Source: Kordiimonas aestuarii (GTDB taxonomy: Bacteria > Pseudomonadota > Alphaproteobacteria > Sphingomonadales > Kordiimonadaceae). Taken from it: a stretch of 64,000 nt of DNA. This document shows positions 25,805 through 34,454 of this stretch, piece after piece (position 1 is the first letter of the stretch; each line of letters opens with the position of its first letter). The notes under the pieces are model-generated. The model did not search any database. It was given only the letters and a program-made list of their open reading frames with translations, and was not told the origin of the DNA. Both the position numbers and the translations under genes were made by a program. The DNA lies in contig NZ_JAOBPP010000012.1 in the NCBI RefSeq assembly GCF_025574465.1, positions 38,062 to 102,061 of the forward strand, written 5' to 3'.

Positions 25805-26904
25805 ACGACTATCTTGTTATAATTCTTGATGAAACCGGAGGATTTGCCACCGGCGCCGGGTTGATTAACAAGGCCGGGCAGTGGCAAAAGGCTGTCCCGG
25901 TCAGCGATATCAGTTCTGTGGGGGTAGAGCAGGCTATTGCTGTCCTTTCGGGGGCTGGGGTGGCGGTATGGCGGGAAAGCCTGCCCAAGTTGCCGCAAGC
26001 CAAGCTGCAAAAAATTATACCGGGCATGATGGAAGACCGTCTGGCCGACGGGTCGGGCAATATGCATTTTGCGGTGTGGCCCTTGGGCGAGAAGAATGAG
26101 CAGTTGGTTGCCGCCGTGGCACAAGACGTGATGGACCGGGCGCTAGCCACCATGCGCAGGCTGGGCGTTGAACCCACCAGCGTGGTGCCGGACTTTATGC
26201 TGCTGGCCACAGGCGAGAGTGCGCAGGTGTTAACCGGGCCCGAAGGTCTTTGTCAGGTTCGCCTACCGGACGGCACAGGCTTTACCGCGGAAGAAAGCCT
26301 CGCCGAGACGATGCTGGTGGAGGCCGCGGCGCAACCATCTGGCACAAGCTGGCATCATATGCTTGGCGCGGCGGTTGAAAGCTCCTTTAACCTGCAGCAA
26401 GGCCGCTATGCTGGCCGCACGGATATCACTGCATGGCTATTGTGGTTTCGCCGCGCGGGGCTGCTTGCAGTCGCCGCCCTCCTGTTGTGGGTGGCGATGG
26501 TCAGCCTTGAGACCTCCCGCCTTCAGGATGAGGCAGATGCTACATATGCGGAAGCAGAGGCATTGTTCCGTGCAAGCTTCCCGGATGTGAAGCGCATCGC
26601 CAACCTGCGCGCGCAGGCGCGGCAGGAAGTGATGAAACTGCGTCAGCAAAGCGGCGGCGAGTTTCTGAAGCTGTCGAATCTGCTGTTTGAACAAACAAGT
26701 GCGCAGGAGGGCAGTTTGCTTGAGGGCCTACGTTTTGACAATGCGCGCGGCGAGCTTGCCGCGACCATCTCCTTCACATCCTTCGCGGACGGTGAAGCGT
26801 TCAAGAAAAGCCTGACACAAAATGGCGTCATGGTGCTTGAGGGCGGCAGCCGACAGGAAGGCGCCCGCGTGGTGACGGACCTGACCTTAAGGAGCCCATC
26901 ATGA
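25801..26904 (+). CDS. gspL: Type II secretion protein GspL
   Basis: 367-residue bitopic inner-membrane protein that ties GspE to the platform. The start is TTG 25801, overlapping the gspK stop as TTGA. The N-terminal cytoplasmic half has the actin-like GspL fold (LVIILDETGGFATGAG, then KLQKIIPGMMEDRLADG). One membrane helix is at about residues 218-238 (AGLLAVAALLLWVAMVSL) and a periplasmic ferredoxin-like domain follows. The TTG start in a tightly coupled operon should limit its level. Confidence 0.85.
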   Translation: MNDYLVIILDETGGFATGAGLINKAGQWQKAVPVSDISSVGVEQAIAVLSGAGVAVWRESLPKLPQAKLQKIIPGMMEDRLADGSGNMHFAVWPLGEKNEQLVAAVAQDVMDRALATMRRLGVEPTSVVPDFMLLATGESAQVLTGPEGLCQVRLPDGTGFTAEESLAETMLVEAAAQPSGTSWHHMLGAAVESSFNLQQGRYAGRTDITAWLLWFRRAGLLAVAALLLWVAMVSLETSRLQDEADATYAEAEALFRASFPDVKRIANLRAQARQEVMKLRQQSGGEFLKLSNLLFEQTSAQEGSLLEGLRFDNARGELAATISFTSFADGEAFKKSLTQNGVMVLEGGSRQEGARVVTDLTLRSPS

Positions 26905-27383
26905 AGGATTACTGGAATGGCCTGACAGCGCGCGAGCGGGGCTTGTTGATATCGCTTGGATGCCTGATCCTTATTGTGACGTTGTGGCTGGGAGTTGTGC
27001 GCCCGCTTGAGGCTGCACGAGCCAGTGCGGCGCGAGAGCACGTTGCGGCGCGAGAACTGTACGAGACAGTGGCTGGAGCGGCTGCGGAAGCCCGCGCGCT
27101 CCATGCTGCAGGTCGCGACGCCAGGGCGAAAGCCAGCGATCAGCCGCTCCGCGTTGTTATAGCTGTCAGTGCACGTGGTGCTGGCGTTTCCATCAGCCGC
27201 ATCCAGCCCGGCGAGGATGGTACCCTGACCTTATGGGCGGATGACGTGGGTTCCGCACCATTTTATCGTTGGCTGACAAGTCTGGCGGAAGACCAGCAGA
27301 TAACACCGGTGAAAGTCTCGCTGCAGAAGGCAGGGAATGGGCCTCGCCTGAGGGCACAGGTCCAGTTTGAGGAGGCGCGCTGA
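26901..27383 (+). CDS. gspM: Type II secretion protein GspM
   Basis: 160-residue bitopic inner-membrane partner of GspL. The N-terminus WNGLTARERGLLISLG leads into one helix (CLILIVTLWLGVVRPLEAA). The periplasmic part is a small alpha/beta domain (VISRIQP..., FYRWLTSLAEDQQITPVKVS), the circular-permuted ferredoxin pattern of GspM. ATG 26901 overlaps the gspL stop (ATGA), and its own stop overlaps the gspN ATG by one base (TGATG). Confidence 0.85.
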   Translation: MKDYWNGLTARERGLLISLGCLILIVTLWLGVVRPLEAARASAAREHVAARELYETVAGAAAEARALHAAGRDARAKASDQPLRVVIAVSARGAGVSISRIQPGEDGTLTLWADDVGSAPFYRWLTSLAEDQQITPVKVSLQKAGNGPRLRAQVQFEEAR

Positions 27384-28129
27384 TGCTTTCTCGGGCTCAT
27401 CTTCTTGGCCTGTTCGTTGTGGCCTTTCTTGTTATCTTCATTGCGACGATGCCAGCCCGGCTTGCGGTTCGCTGGATGGAGCTAGGCTCCGCTGTGACAT
27501 ACAGCGGCGTGGAAGGCAGTTTGTTCAACCCACGGCTGTCGGGTGTTTCTTACCGGAAGATGCCCATTGGTGATGTGGGGGTCGAGCCCGCACTTTCGGC
27601 GTTTGTCCTTGGCTCTTTCCACGGCAAGGTTACCATGCGCGGCAATGTCAGCGGACAGTTTGAGGTTGTTGAATATTCCGATACCGAAATTATTATCAAG
27701 GACGCACACCTTGCAGTGCCGGTGGATTTCACCACAAAAGGCTGGCCGCTGTCTGGCGCTGTGTCTCTCAACAGCTCGTCCATCGCACTTGACAGCAGGG
27801 CCGGATGCAGCGAGGGCAGCTTCACCTTGCGGACAGATATGTTCGCGCCCGCGCTTAAGGCTTTTGGGGGGGATGATATCATCCTCGCGGGGGATGGCCG
27901 TTGCGAAGGTGGGCAACTTGAGGCCACGCTCGTCGGCGAAAACAGGAGGCTCGCGGTTACGGTGAACACGGCATGGCGCAAGGGCGAGAACCTTGTGGCG
28001 GATATTACACTGGCCCCCAAAGGCGCCGCGCCGCCAAGCGAAGCCGTGCAAATGATGCTTGATTTTGCTGGTCTACGCCGTGAGGGTAAGGCTTGGTACG
28101 GGCAGCTTTCGCTGCCGGTCGATCTGTAA
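27383..28129 (+). CDS. gspN: Type II secretion protein GspN
   Basis: 248-residue inner-membrane-anchored periplasmic protein of the GspN family. It has one N-terminal helix (LLGLFVVAFLVIFIATMPA) followed by the typical ARLAVRWMELGSAVTYSGVE, and strand-rich segments (GVEGSLFNPRLSGVSYRK, GKVTMRGNVSGQFEVVEYSD). GspN is present in only some T2SS operons and its role is not settled. It is the last canonical gsp gene here; a small lipoprotein gene follows 17 bp later. Confidence 0.83.
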   Translation: MLSRAHLLGLFVVAFLVIFIATMPARLAVRWMELGSAVTYSGVEGSLFNPRLSGVSYRKMPIGDVGVEPALSAFVLGSFHGKVTMRGNVSGQFEVVEYSDTEIIIKDAHLAVPVDFTTKGWPLSGAVSLNSSSIALDSRAGCSEGSFTLRTDMFAPALKAFGGDDIILAGDGRCEGGQLEATLVGENRRLAVTVNTAWRKGENLVADITLAPKGAAPPSEAVQMMLDFAGLRREGKAWYGQLSLPVDL

Positions 28130-28146
28130 GATAAGGGACTTGGGCG

Positions 28147-28638
28147 GTGAAGAATTTTCTGTTGATGGCGGCGATGTTAGCGCTGGTGGCCTGTGCTGGT
28201 AGCAACCAGGGGCCTGACGCACGCGCCAGGCAAGCGGGAAGCATGCCGCGGCTTGGTTCTGATGAAGTGTTATCGCGCTTTAGCGCGTTGCCGGCACAAA
28301 CGCTGGCTAAAGGGGAATGCGGCCTTTTCCTGTGGCTCAAGCGCGATGACGCGCCATTGGTGTTTTTCCAGCGCTCTGGCAGCCTTGCGGCAGAGATGAT
28401 CGTGGACGGGTCGTTGCGCGCCCTCACCCGTGACGGGGCGGAGCGCCCGATCGGCATGTCCTTTTTTGAGAAGCAGAATTTTGTTGACGATGACCTGCGG
28501 GTGAACCTGCGCATTCAGGTGGAGGCAGACCGCTCGCTGCAGAAAGGCCTGAAGGTGCCAGCGGGCATGGTCTCGATCGATACTGCTGAAGGTTGGTCAG
28601 CGGCACTCCCCGTCGCAGGTGCCATCGGCTGTAAATAG
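28147..28638 (+). CDS. Small lipoprotein at the end of the gsp operon, possible pilotin
   Basis: 163 residues from GTG 28147, with AAGGGA about 8 nt upstream. The signal ends in a lipobox ALVAC (Cys16). The mature part has a short linker and a beta-rich domain: GECGLFLWLKRDDAPLVFFQ, AAEMIVDGSLRALTRDG and FFEKQNFVDDDLRVNLRIQ. I do not recognise a named family. It follows gspN after 17 bp on the same strand, so it is probably co-transcribed. Small lipoproteins encoded in or near gsp operons can be pilotins that carry GspD to the outer membrane; that role is inference from position and type only. Confidence 0.65.
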   Translation: MKNFLLMAAMLALVACAGSNQGPDARARQAGSMPRLGSDEVLSRFSALPAQTLAKGECGLFLWLKRDDAPLVFFQRSGSLAAEMIVDGSLRALTRDGAERPIGMSFFEKQNFVDDDLRVNLRIQVEADRSLQKGLKVPAGMVSIDTAEGWSAALPVAGAIGCK

Positions 28639-28737
28639 GCCTTTTGCCAAATGTTCTTGATGGATGCAACTTTGCTTGCCCCCGTGAGGGGGAGGGGCTA
28701 AAGGGGATCATTGAGCATTTGAGCGGAGCCCGCGGCC

Positions 28738-29589
28738 ATGAACGAGCTTGTGCCTGATCCAGTGACCGATGTGGTCGACCTGCCAACCATTGCGTTTATT
28801 GGCGGGGGTAATATGGCGTCTGCCATTATCGGGGGCCTTGTGGCGCAGGACTTTGCCGCCGGTGATATCATCGTTGCCAATCCGGGCCTTGGGCGGCGCC
28901 TGCATCTTGCTGAAAAATTTGGTGTACGCACGACCGATAGCATCGCCGAGGCCGTTGCGTCCGCCCCCGTTGTGGTGCTGGCAGTGAAGCCTGACGTGCT
29001 GGGGTCTGTGCTGGCGGATATCGCGGCCGGCGGGCGCATCAAGGGGCGACTTTTCATCTCCATCGTTGCTGGCAAGCCGGTGAAGGTGATGGAAAAGGCG
29101 TTGGGGGCGGAGGCCGCAATTATCCGCACCATGCCGAACACGCCTGTGCTTGTGGGCGCCGGCGCGACCGGTATTTATGCCAACAGGAACGTAAGCGAAG
29201 ACCAGCTTAATACTGCGATCGCGCTGATGTCGGCGGTGGGTATTTGTGTGCCGCTTGATGATGAAACGCATCTTGATACGGTGACCGCGCTTTCAGGCAC
29301 CGGCCCGGCTTATTTTTTCCTGCTGATGGAGGAAATGATCAAAGCCGGGAAGCTGCTGGGCCTAGACCACGATACCGCGCGGGCGCTGACCTTGCAGACC
29401 GCGCTTGGCGCGGCAGAGCTTGCCGCGTCGTCGGATGAAAGCCCCGCCGCGCTGCGCGGGCGCGTCACCTCCCCAAGCGGTACGACGGAACAGGCGGTTG
29501 GCAGCTTGACATCAAGCGGCTTCGGCCCGTTGATTGAGCAGGCGATCCGCAAGGCCAGACGCCGCGCGGCGGAGCTTGCTGGCTCCTGA
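28738..29589 (+). CDS. proC: Pyrroline-5-carboxylate reductase
   Basis: 283-residue cytosolic reductase for the last step of proline synthesis (pyrroline-5-carboxylate to proline, NAD(P)H). The Rossmann motif is FIGGGNMASAIIGGL near residues 20-35. MPNTPVLVGAGATGI and the C-terminal signature LSGTGPAYFFLLMEEMIKAG, with TSPSGTTEQAV, are all in place. It stands alone: a 99-bp gap separates it from the secretion operon and it converges with dnaE2 at 14 bp. The start ATG 28738 has only a weak GGAG-like site (GAGCGGAG) upstream. Confidence 0.94.
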   Translation: MNELVPDPVTDVVDLPTIAFIGGGNMASAIIGGLVAQDFAAGDIIVANPGLGRRLHLAEKFGVRTTDSIAEAVASAPVVVLAVKPDVLGSVLADIAAGGRIKGRLFISIVAGKPVKVMEKALGAEAAIIRTMPNTPVLVGAGATGIYANRNVSEDQLNTAIALMSAVGICVPLDDETHLDTVTALSGTGPAYFFLLMEEMIKAGKLLGLDHDTARALTLQTALGAAELAASSDESPAALRGRVTSPSGTTEQAVGSLTSSGFGPLIEQAIRKARRRAAELAGS

Positions 29590-29603
29590 TACCCGCTTGG
29601 TCT

Positions 29604-32600
29604 TTAGTGGAAATCCCGGCTTTTGGGCACAAGGCCCTTCACGTTGCGTGGGTGCCCGGCTGGCCTATAGGTGGGCAGGCGGGTATCCCCTGCGGTGGGG
29701 CGCAGGGCTTCATCAGCCGCTGTGACGGGAAGTTTGAGTTTATCGTCCGACAGGCGCAATAGTTCCACCGAACGGTCAGCCACATCGCCCGCCACGATAT
29801 GGGTCACGCCGTCCTGCCGCTGCAATCGCCCGCGCACAAAAGCCAGGCGGCTGCCCATGACGGCGGCGCGCACACCCTCAAATACCTTCTTCCAGACGAT
29901 GATGTTGGCAACGCCGGTTTCATCCTCAAGCGTCATGAATATCACGCCCTTGGCGCTACCCGGACGCTGGCGCACCAGCACAAGGCCCGCGATGGCCAGC
30001 TTCTGCCCATCTTTCATATTATGGAGGTCAAAGGCCCGCACTGCACCTTCACTTTCAAAAAGCGGGCGCAGGAAAGAAAGTGGGTGGGCTTTGAGGGACA
30101 GCCGCAGGGTCTGATAGTCGTTCACTACATGCTCCGCGAGGGGCATTTCAGGCAGGCTCACGCGCGGGTCCGCACCGCGTTCATTTGTTTCCGCGTGGGT
30201 GAAAAGCGGCAGGTTTGGCGTGTTGCCAAGCGCGCGAATCTGCCAAAGGGCGGCGCGCCGGTCCAGTGCGCAGGAACGGAAGGCGTCAGCTTCCGCCAGC
30301 TTTTCAAGTTGCGCTACCGGCAGGCGCGTGCGGGCATGCAGGTCCTCCACATCCAGATAGGGCCGCAGGCGGGCGGCCTCGATTGCTTTCGCGCAGTCCT
30401 CGCGGACCCCTTTTATCTGCCGAATGCCAAGGCGCATGGCGTAACCCCATTTGTTATCCGGCGCGGGCTCAAGCGTGCTGTCCCAGTCGCTTTTGTTGAT
30501 GTCCACCTCACGTATCTCAACGCCGTGTTCGCGCGCATCGCGCACAATCTGAGCCGGGGCATAAAAGCCCATGGGCTGGGAGTTCAGCAGCGCACAGGCA
30601 AACACATGGGGATAATGGCACTTCAGCCATGAAGACGCGTAGGCCAGCATGGCAAAGGCGGCAGCGTGGCTTTCGGGGAAACCATAGTCGGAGAAGCCTT
30701 TGATCTGGTTGAAGCAGCGCTCCACATATTCGGGCGCATACCCTTTCGCCAGCATGCCGGTTGTGAACTTCTCGGTGAAGCGCGTGATGGTACCCTGATT
30801 GCGGAAGGACGCCATGGCGCGGCGGAACTGGTCAGCCTCTACTGGCGTAAAACCCGCCGCAATGATGGCAACCTTCATCGCCTGCTCCTGAAAGAGCGGT
30901 ACGCCGTATGTTTTTTTGAGGATGTCCTCAAGCTCATCCGGCTTGCCCTTGCCAGCGGCGGGGCGGGGGTAGTCAATAGGCTCGAGTTTTTGTCGTCGCC
31001 TAAGATAAGGATGCACCATATTGCCCTGAATGGGGCCGGGGCGCACGATGGCAACCTGCACCACAAGGTCATAAAACACGTTGGGTTTGAGGCGCGGTAG
31101 CATGCTCATCTGCGCGCGGCTTTCGATCTGGAAGACACCGATGGTGTCCGCTCTGTGGGTCATCTCATAGGTCGCGCGGTCATCCTTCGGGATGTCATGC
31201 AGGGTGAGCGCCACACCGTGGTGGGTATGGAGAAGCTCAAAGGACTTTTTCAGGCACGTCAGCATGCCAAGCGACAGCACATCCACCTTGAGGATATTCA
31301 GCGCATCAAGGTCGTCCTTGTTCCATTCAATCACTGTGCGGTTTTCCATTGCCGCGTTCTGGATCGGCACAATTTCATGCAAGGGGCTTTCCGTCAGCAC
31401 AAAGCCGCCCACATGCTGCGACAGGTGGCGCGGGAAACCGACAAGCTCATGCGCGATCTCCAGCGTTTGCCTGAGCCGGATATCTTCAGGGTTGAAGCCT
31501 GCCTCTGCCACGCGCTCATTGCTGATCTCGCGGCCATAGGACCCCCACACGGTACCCGAAAGCGCGGTGATGGTGTCTTCCGACAGGCCCATCACCTTGC
31601 CCACGTCACGCACGGCGCTGCGCATGCGGTAGGTGATGGTGGTGGCTGCGAGCCCGGCGCGGTGGCGCCCGTAACGCTTGTAGATATACTGGATCACTTC
31701 CTCGCGGCGTTCATGCTCAAAGTCCACATCGATGTCTGGTGGCTCTTCCCGCGCGTCGGAGACAAAACGCTCGAACAGCAGATCGATTTCCAGAGGGTCC
31801 ACATCGGTGATGTGAAGCGCATAACAGATCAGCGAATTGGCGGCTGAGCCCCGGCCTTGGCACAGGATGTCGTTTGCGCGGGCATAGTGAACAATATCAT
31901 GCACGGTCAGGAAATAGGGCGCGTAGTTTTTCTCGCCCACAAGGGCCAGTTCGCGCTCAAGCGTTGCGGCTTCGCGTGCGGGCACGCCCTCTGGGAAGCG
32001 GCTATCAAGCCCGGCGCGGGCAAGATTTGCGAGATGCGCCTGCGGGTCTATGCCGTCGGGCGTTTGTTCGCGCGGGTAATTGTAGCGCAGCTCATCGAGC
32101 GAGAAGGTGCAGCTGTCCGCGAGTTCAAGCGTATGCTCGGCCGCATGCTCAAAGCCTTCGAACAGACGCAGTATCTCCGTGGGCGGCTTGAGGAAACGTT
32201 CTGCATTCTGCGCCGCGAGATACCCGGCGCGGTCAATGTTTGTATGTTCGCGCACGCAGGCCAGCACATCGGCCATCACCCGGCGCGCGGGCGCATGATA
32301 AAGCACATCATTGGTGGCCAGGAGCTTCGCGCCCGTGTGCCGGGCGATATGGTCGAGCCAGTGGATGCGCTGCCGATCCTGCCCCTGATAGCGGTGGGTA
32401 GCCGTGAGATAGATGGTTTTGCCAAGTGTGTCCTGCAGGTGCGGGATGAAAGTGGTTAGATCACCGGAGACGGCCTCAGGCAGCAGCGCGAACTGTATGC
32501 CATCAGTAAAGGCCGCTACATCTTCAAGCCATAGCTGGCAGTGGCCCTTGGCGGCGCGGCGGTTGCCGGTGGTGAGAAGCGTGGTCAGCCGGGCATAGGC

Positions 32601-32885
32601 CGCGCGGTCCGTGGGGTAGACGAGCAGGGAAATGCCGTCCGGCCTTGCGTCGGCGTCTACCTCCCGCATCTCCCCTGCCATCAGGTCCAGCCGCACGGCG
32701 GGGATGAATTTGAGGCTGTGTTCCTTCGCCGCCGCATGGCCGCGCACGATGCCTGCAAGCGTGTTGCGGTCAGTGATCGCCATGGCCTTGATGCCGTGCA
32801 TTTTAGCGTAGATCACCAGCTCATCGGCGTGGGAAGCGCCGCGAAGGAAGCTGAAATTGCTGCTGACCTGAAGTTCCGCGTACAT
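29604..32885 (-). CDS. dnaE2: Error-prone DNA polymerase III alpha subunit DnaE2 (ImuC)
   Basis: 1093-residue C-family DNA polymerase for SOS mutagenesis. The PHP domain opens the protein (YAELQVSSNFSFLRGASHAD). The polymerase core has PPDIDVDFEHERREEVI near residues 382-398, with the catalytic aspartates, and GRGSAANSLICYALHITDVD just before. The helix-hairpin-helix and OB-fold regions follow (AIAGLVLVRQRPGSAKGVIF near the C-terminus). Length and the N-terminal QVSSNFSFLRG are diagnostic of DnaE2 as opposed to the replicative DnaE1. It is the last gene of imuA-imuB-dnaE2; imuB ends 9 bp upstream. The whole cassette should respond to LexA through the box at 35234-35248. Confidence 0.96.
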   Translation of the reverse strand: MYAELQVSSNFSFLRGASHADELVIYAKMHGIKAMAITDRNTLAGIVRGHAAAKEHSLKFIPAVRLDLMAGEMREVDADARPDGISLLVYPTDRAAYARLTTLLTTGNRRAAKGHCQLWLEDVAAFTDGIQFALLPEAVSGDLTTFIPHLQDTLGKTIYLTATHRYQGQDRQRIHWLDHIARHTGAKLLATNDVLYHAPARRVMADVLACVREHTNIDRAGYLAAQNAERFLKPPTEILRLFEGFEHAAEHTLELADSCTFSLDELRYNYPREQTPDGIDPQAHLANLARAGLDSRFPEGVPAREAATLERELALVGEKNYAPYFLTVHDIVHYARANDILCQGRGSAANSLICYALHITDVDPLEIDLLFERFVSDAREEPPDIDVDFEHERREEVIQYIYKRYGRHRAGLAATTITYRMRSAVRDVGKVMGLSEDTITALSGTVWGSYGREISNERVAEAGFNPEDIRLRQTLEIAHELVGFPRHLSQHVGGFVLTESPLHEIVPIQNAAMENRTVIEWNKDDLDALNILKVDVLSLGMLTCLKKSFELLHTHHGVALTLHDIPKDDRATYEMTHRADTIGVFQIESRAQMSMLPRLKPNVFYDLVVQVAIVRPGPIQGNMVHPYLRRRQKLEPIDYPRPAAGKGKPDELEDILKKTYGVPLFQEQAMKVAIIAAGFTPVEADQFRRAMASFRNQGTITRFTEKFTTGMLAKGYAPEYVERCFNQIKGFSDYGFPESHAAAFAMLAYASSWLKCHYPHVFACALLNSQPMGFYAPAQIVRDAREHGVEIREVDINKSDWDSTLEPAPDNKWGYAMRLGIRQIKGVREDCAKAIEAARLRPYLDVEDLHARTRLPVAQLEKLAEADAFRSCALDRRAALWQIRALGNTPNLPLFTHAETNERGADPRVSLPEMPLAEHVVNDYQTLRLSLKAHPLSFLRPLFESEGAVRAFDLHNMKDGQKLAIAGLVLVRQRPGSAKGVIFMTLEDETGVANIIVWKKVFEGVRAAVMGSRLAFVRGRLQRQDGVTHIVAGDVADRSVELLRLSDDKLKLPVTAADEALRPTAGDTRLPTYRPAGHPRNVKGLVPKSRDFH

Positions 32886-32894
32886 GGCTGTCCC

Positions 32895-34454
32895 TCAGGC
32901 AAAAAAGCCGTGCAGGAACCAGTCCGGCAGTTCGCTTTCACCCGGGCGTACGCCGGGCACCGGATAAAGCCCGCGCCGGAACAGCCAGAAGCGGCTGCCG
33001 CCTGTCACCTCCACCCGGTAATAGTCGCGCGAGCGGTCGTCCGCGCTGGTCCACCATTCGTTGGCGATACGCTCCGGCCCTTCGGCGCGCACCACCCGGT
33101 GTTCAACCCGGCGCCAGCGAAAACTGCGCGGTGCGCCTTCCGGTACGGCGGACAGAACATCCACCGGTTCCGGGCGCGGCAGCAGACGCAAGGGGCGCGG
33201 TGCGGTGGTGGTGGGGCAGTTGTCCCAGCCAAGCCCCCTCGCGCCCAAAGTCCGGCTGCCTTGGGTGGTGACCGTCTGCGCACGTTCCGGCAGGTGGCTG
33301 GCGTTATGCCTGAGGCGCAGCACCGCGCCGGGGCCAAGCCGCGCCGCCAACCGGTCCATCAGAAGCGCGGTGGAATGCGCTTCCTCCTGCCGTAGGTCGC
33401 CCACCTGCGCGGGCATCAGGCGTTCGCTCTCGAGCGCCGATAGGGTGAGGAGGTCGAAGCCGAACCCGGCATCAAGGCCCGAGAGCTTCTCATTGAACAG
33501 GCGCAGCATATGTGCCTTGTCCCGGCTCGGGCGGGTGAGGCCGACGAGCAGGCTTTGCACCGTGCCGTCCACCCGGTAGGCATCCAGCCGCAGGCGCCGT
33601 GCGCCGCGCTCGCCTTCCGCCAGCACGAGGCACAGGTCATCCACGAGGGACGCGAGCGCATGATCTACCTGCTCAAGGTGCTGGGCGGGTTCCATGAAGG
33701 CTTGTTTGACTTGCCATTCGGGCAGTGGGGTGAGCGGGCTGATGGGTTCATCGCGCCGCCCGAGGGTCTGGTCCAGCCGCTCCAGCAGTTCCGTCACTGC
33801 CTTTGCCGGATTGCCGCGAAAGCGTCGGGCGAGTGCAGCGCGGGGCAATTCGGTGATGCTGCCGATGGTCTTGAGGCCAAGGCGGTTCAGCATGAGGGAG
33901 GTGGCGTCATCGAGCCTCAGCGCCCGCATGGGTAGGGGGGTGATGGCATCAAGGCTGGTGCCCTTATTCACAATGCTGCCCGCCTTGTAGCGCGCCAGCG
34001 CCCAGGCAGCGCCCACGGTTTCAGCCATGGCGGCGCAGGCGGTGATACCCGCGCGGGCAAGGCGGTTCTTGATATCCGCGAGCATGGCTTGTTCGCCGCC
34101 GAACAGATGCGGGCAGCCGGTGACATCCATCAGGATACCGTCGCGGCCATCAAGCGCCACAAGGGGGCTATAACGCACCAGATAGCGCGCGAGCGCTTCA
34201 AGTGCGTTGGCATCCGCTGCCGGGTTGGCGGTGTCGGTGATGATTGCGGGATGGATGGCGCGGGCTTCGGCAAGTGTCATGCCTGCGGTAAGGCCAAGCG
34301 CACGGGCCGCTGGCCCCACGGCATAGAGGCGCTGGGTCTGCTGTGCGGTTTCCGTGAGCGCGAAGACAGTCTCAGCCTGCAGCGTGTTGTTGCTCGCGCG
34401 GCTGTAGCGGTCGATCGGCCATTGGGGCAGCCACAGGGAAACTATCCGGCGCAT
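32895..34454 (-). CDS. imuB: Y-family polymerase-like mutagenesis factor ImuB
   Basis: 519 residues from ATG 34454, chosen because GGAGTGG lies just upstream on the coding strand and MRRIVSLWLPQWPIDRY is the usual ImuB beginning; longer starts to 34622 would run through imuA. ImuB has a Y-family fold but is catalytically inactive: here the N-terminal metal-binding Asp motif is replaced by LWLPQWPID, as in the family. It recruits DnaE2 and the sliding clamp to lesions. DGRDGILMDVTGCPHLFGGE marks the palm region. It overlaps imuA by 83 nt and ends 9 bp before dnaE2. Confidence 0.93.
   Translation of the reverse strand: MRRIVSLWLPQWPIDRYSRASNNTLQAETVFALTETAQQTQRLYAVGPAARALGLTAGMTLAEARAIHPAIITDTANPAADANALEALARYLVRYSPLVALDGRDGILMDVTGCPHLFGGEQAMLADIKNRLARAGITACAAMAETVGAAWALARYKAGSIVNKGTSLDAITPLPMRALRLDDATSLMLNRLGLKTIGSITELPRAALARRFRGNPAKAVTELLERLDQTLGRRDEPISPLTPLPEWQVKQAFMEPAQHLEQVDHALASLVDDLCLVLAEGERGARRLRLDAYRVDGTVQSLLVGLTRPSRDKAHMLRLFNEKLSGLDAGFGFDLLTLSALESERLMPAQVGDLRQEEAHSTALLMDRLAARLGPGAVLRLRHNASHLPERAQTVTTQGSRTLGARGLGWDNCPTTTAPRPLRLLPRPEPVDVLSAVPEGAPRSFRWRRVEHRVVRAEGPERIANEWWTSADDRSRDYYRVEVTGGSRFWLFRRGLYPVPGVRPGESELPDWFLHGFFA

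Noticed and set aside
28660..28710. CCCCC-GTGA-GGGGG hairpin before proC as a terminator
   Set aside because: Short stem without a U-tract; could be chance in GC-rich DNA.
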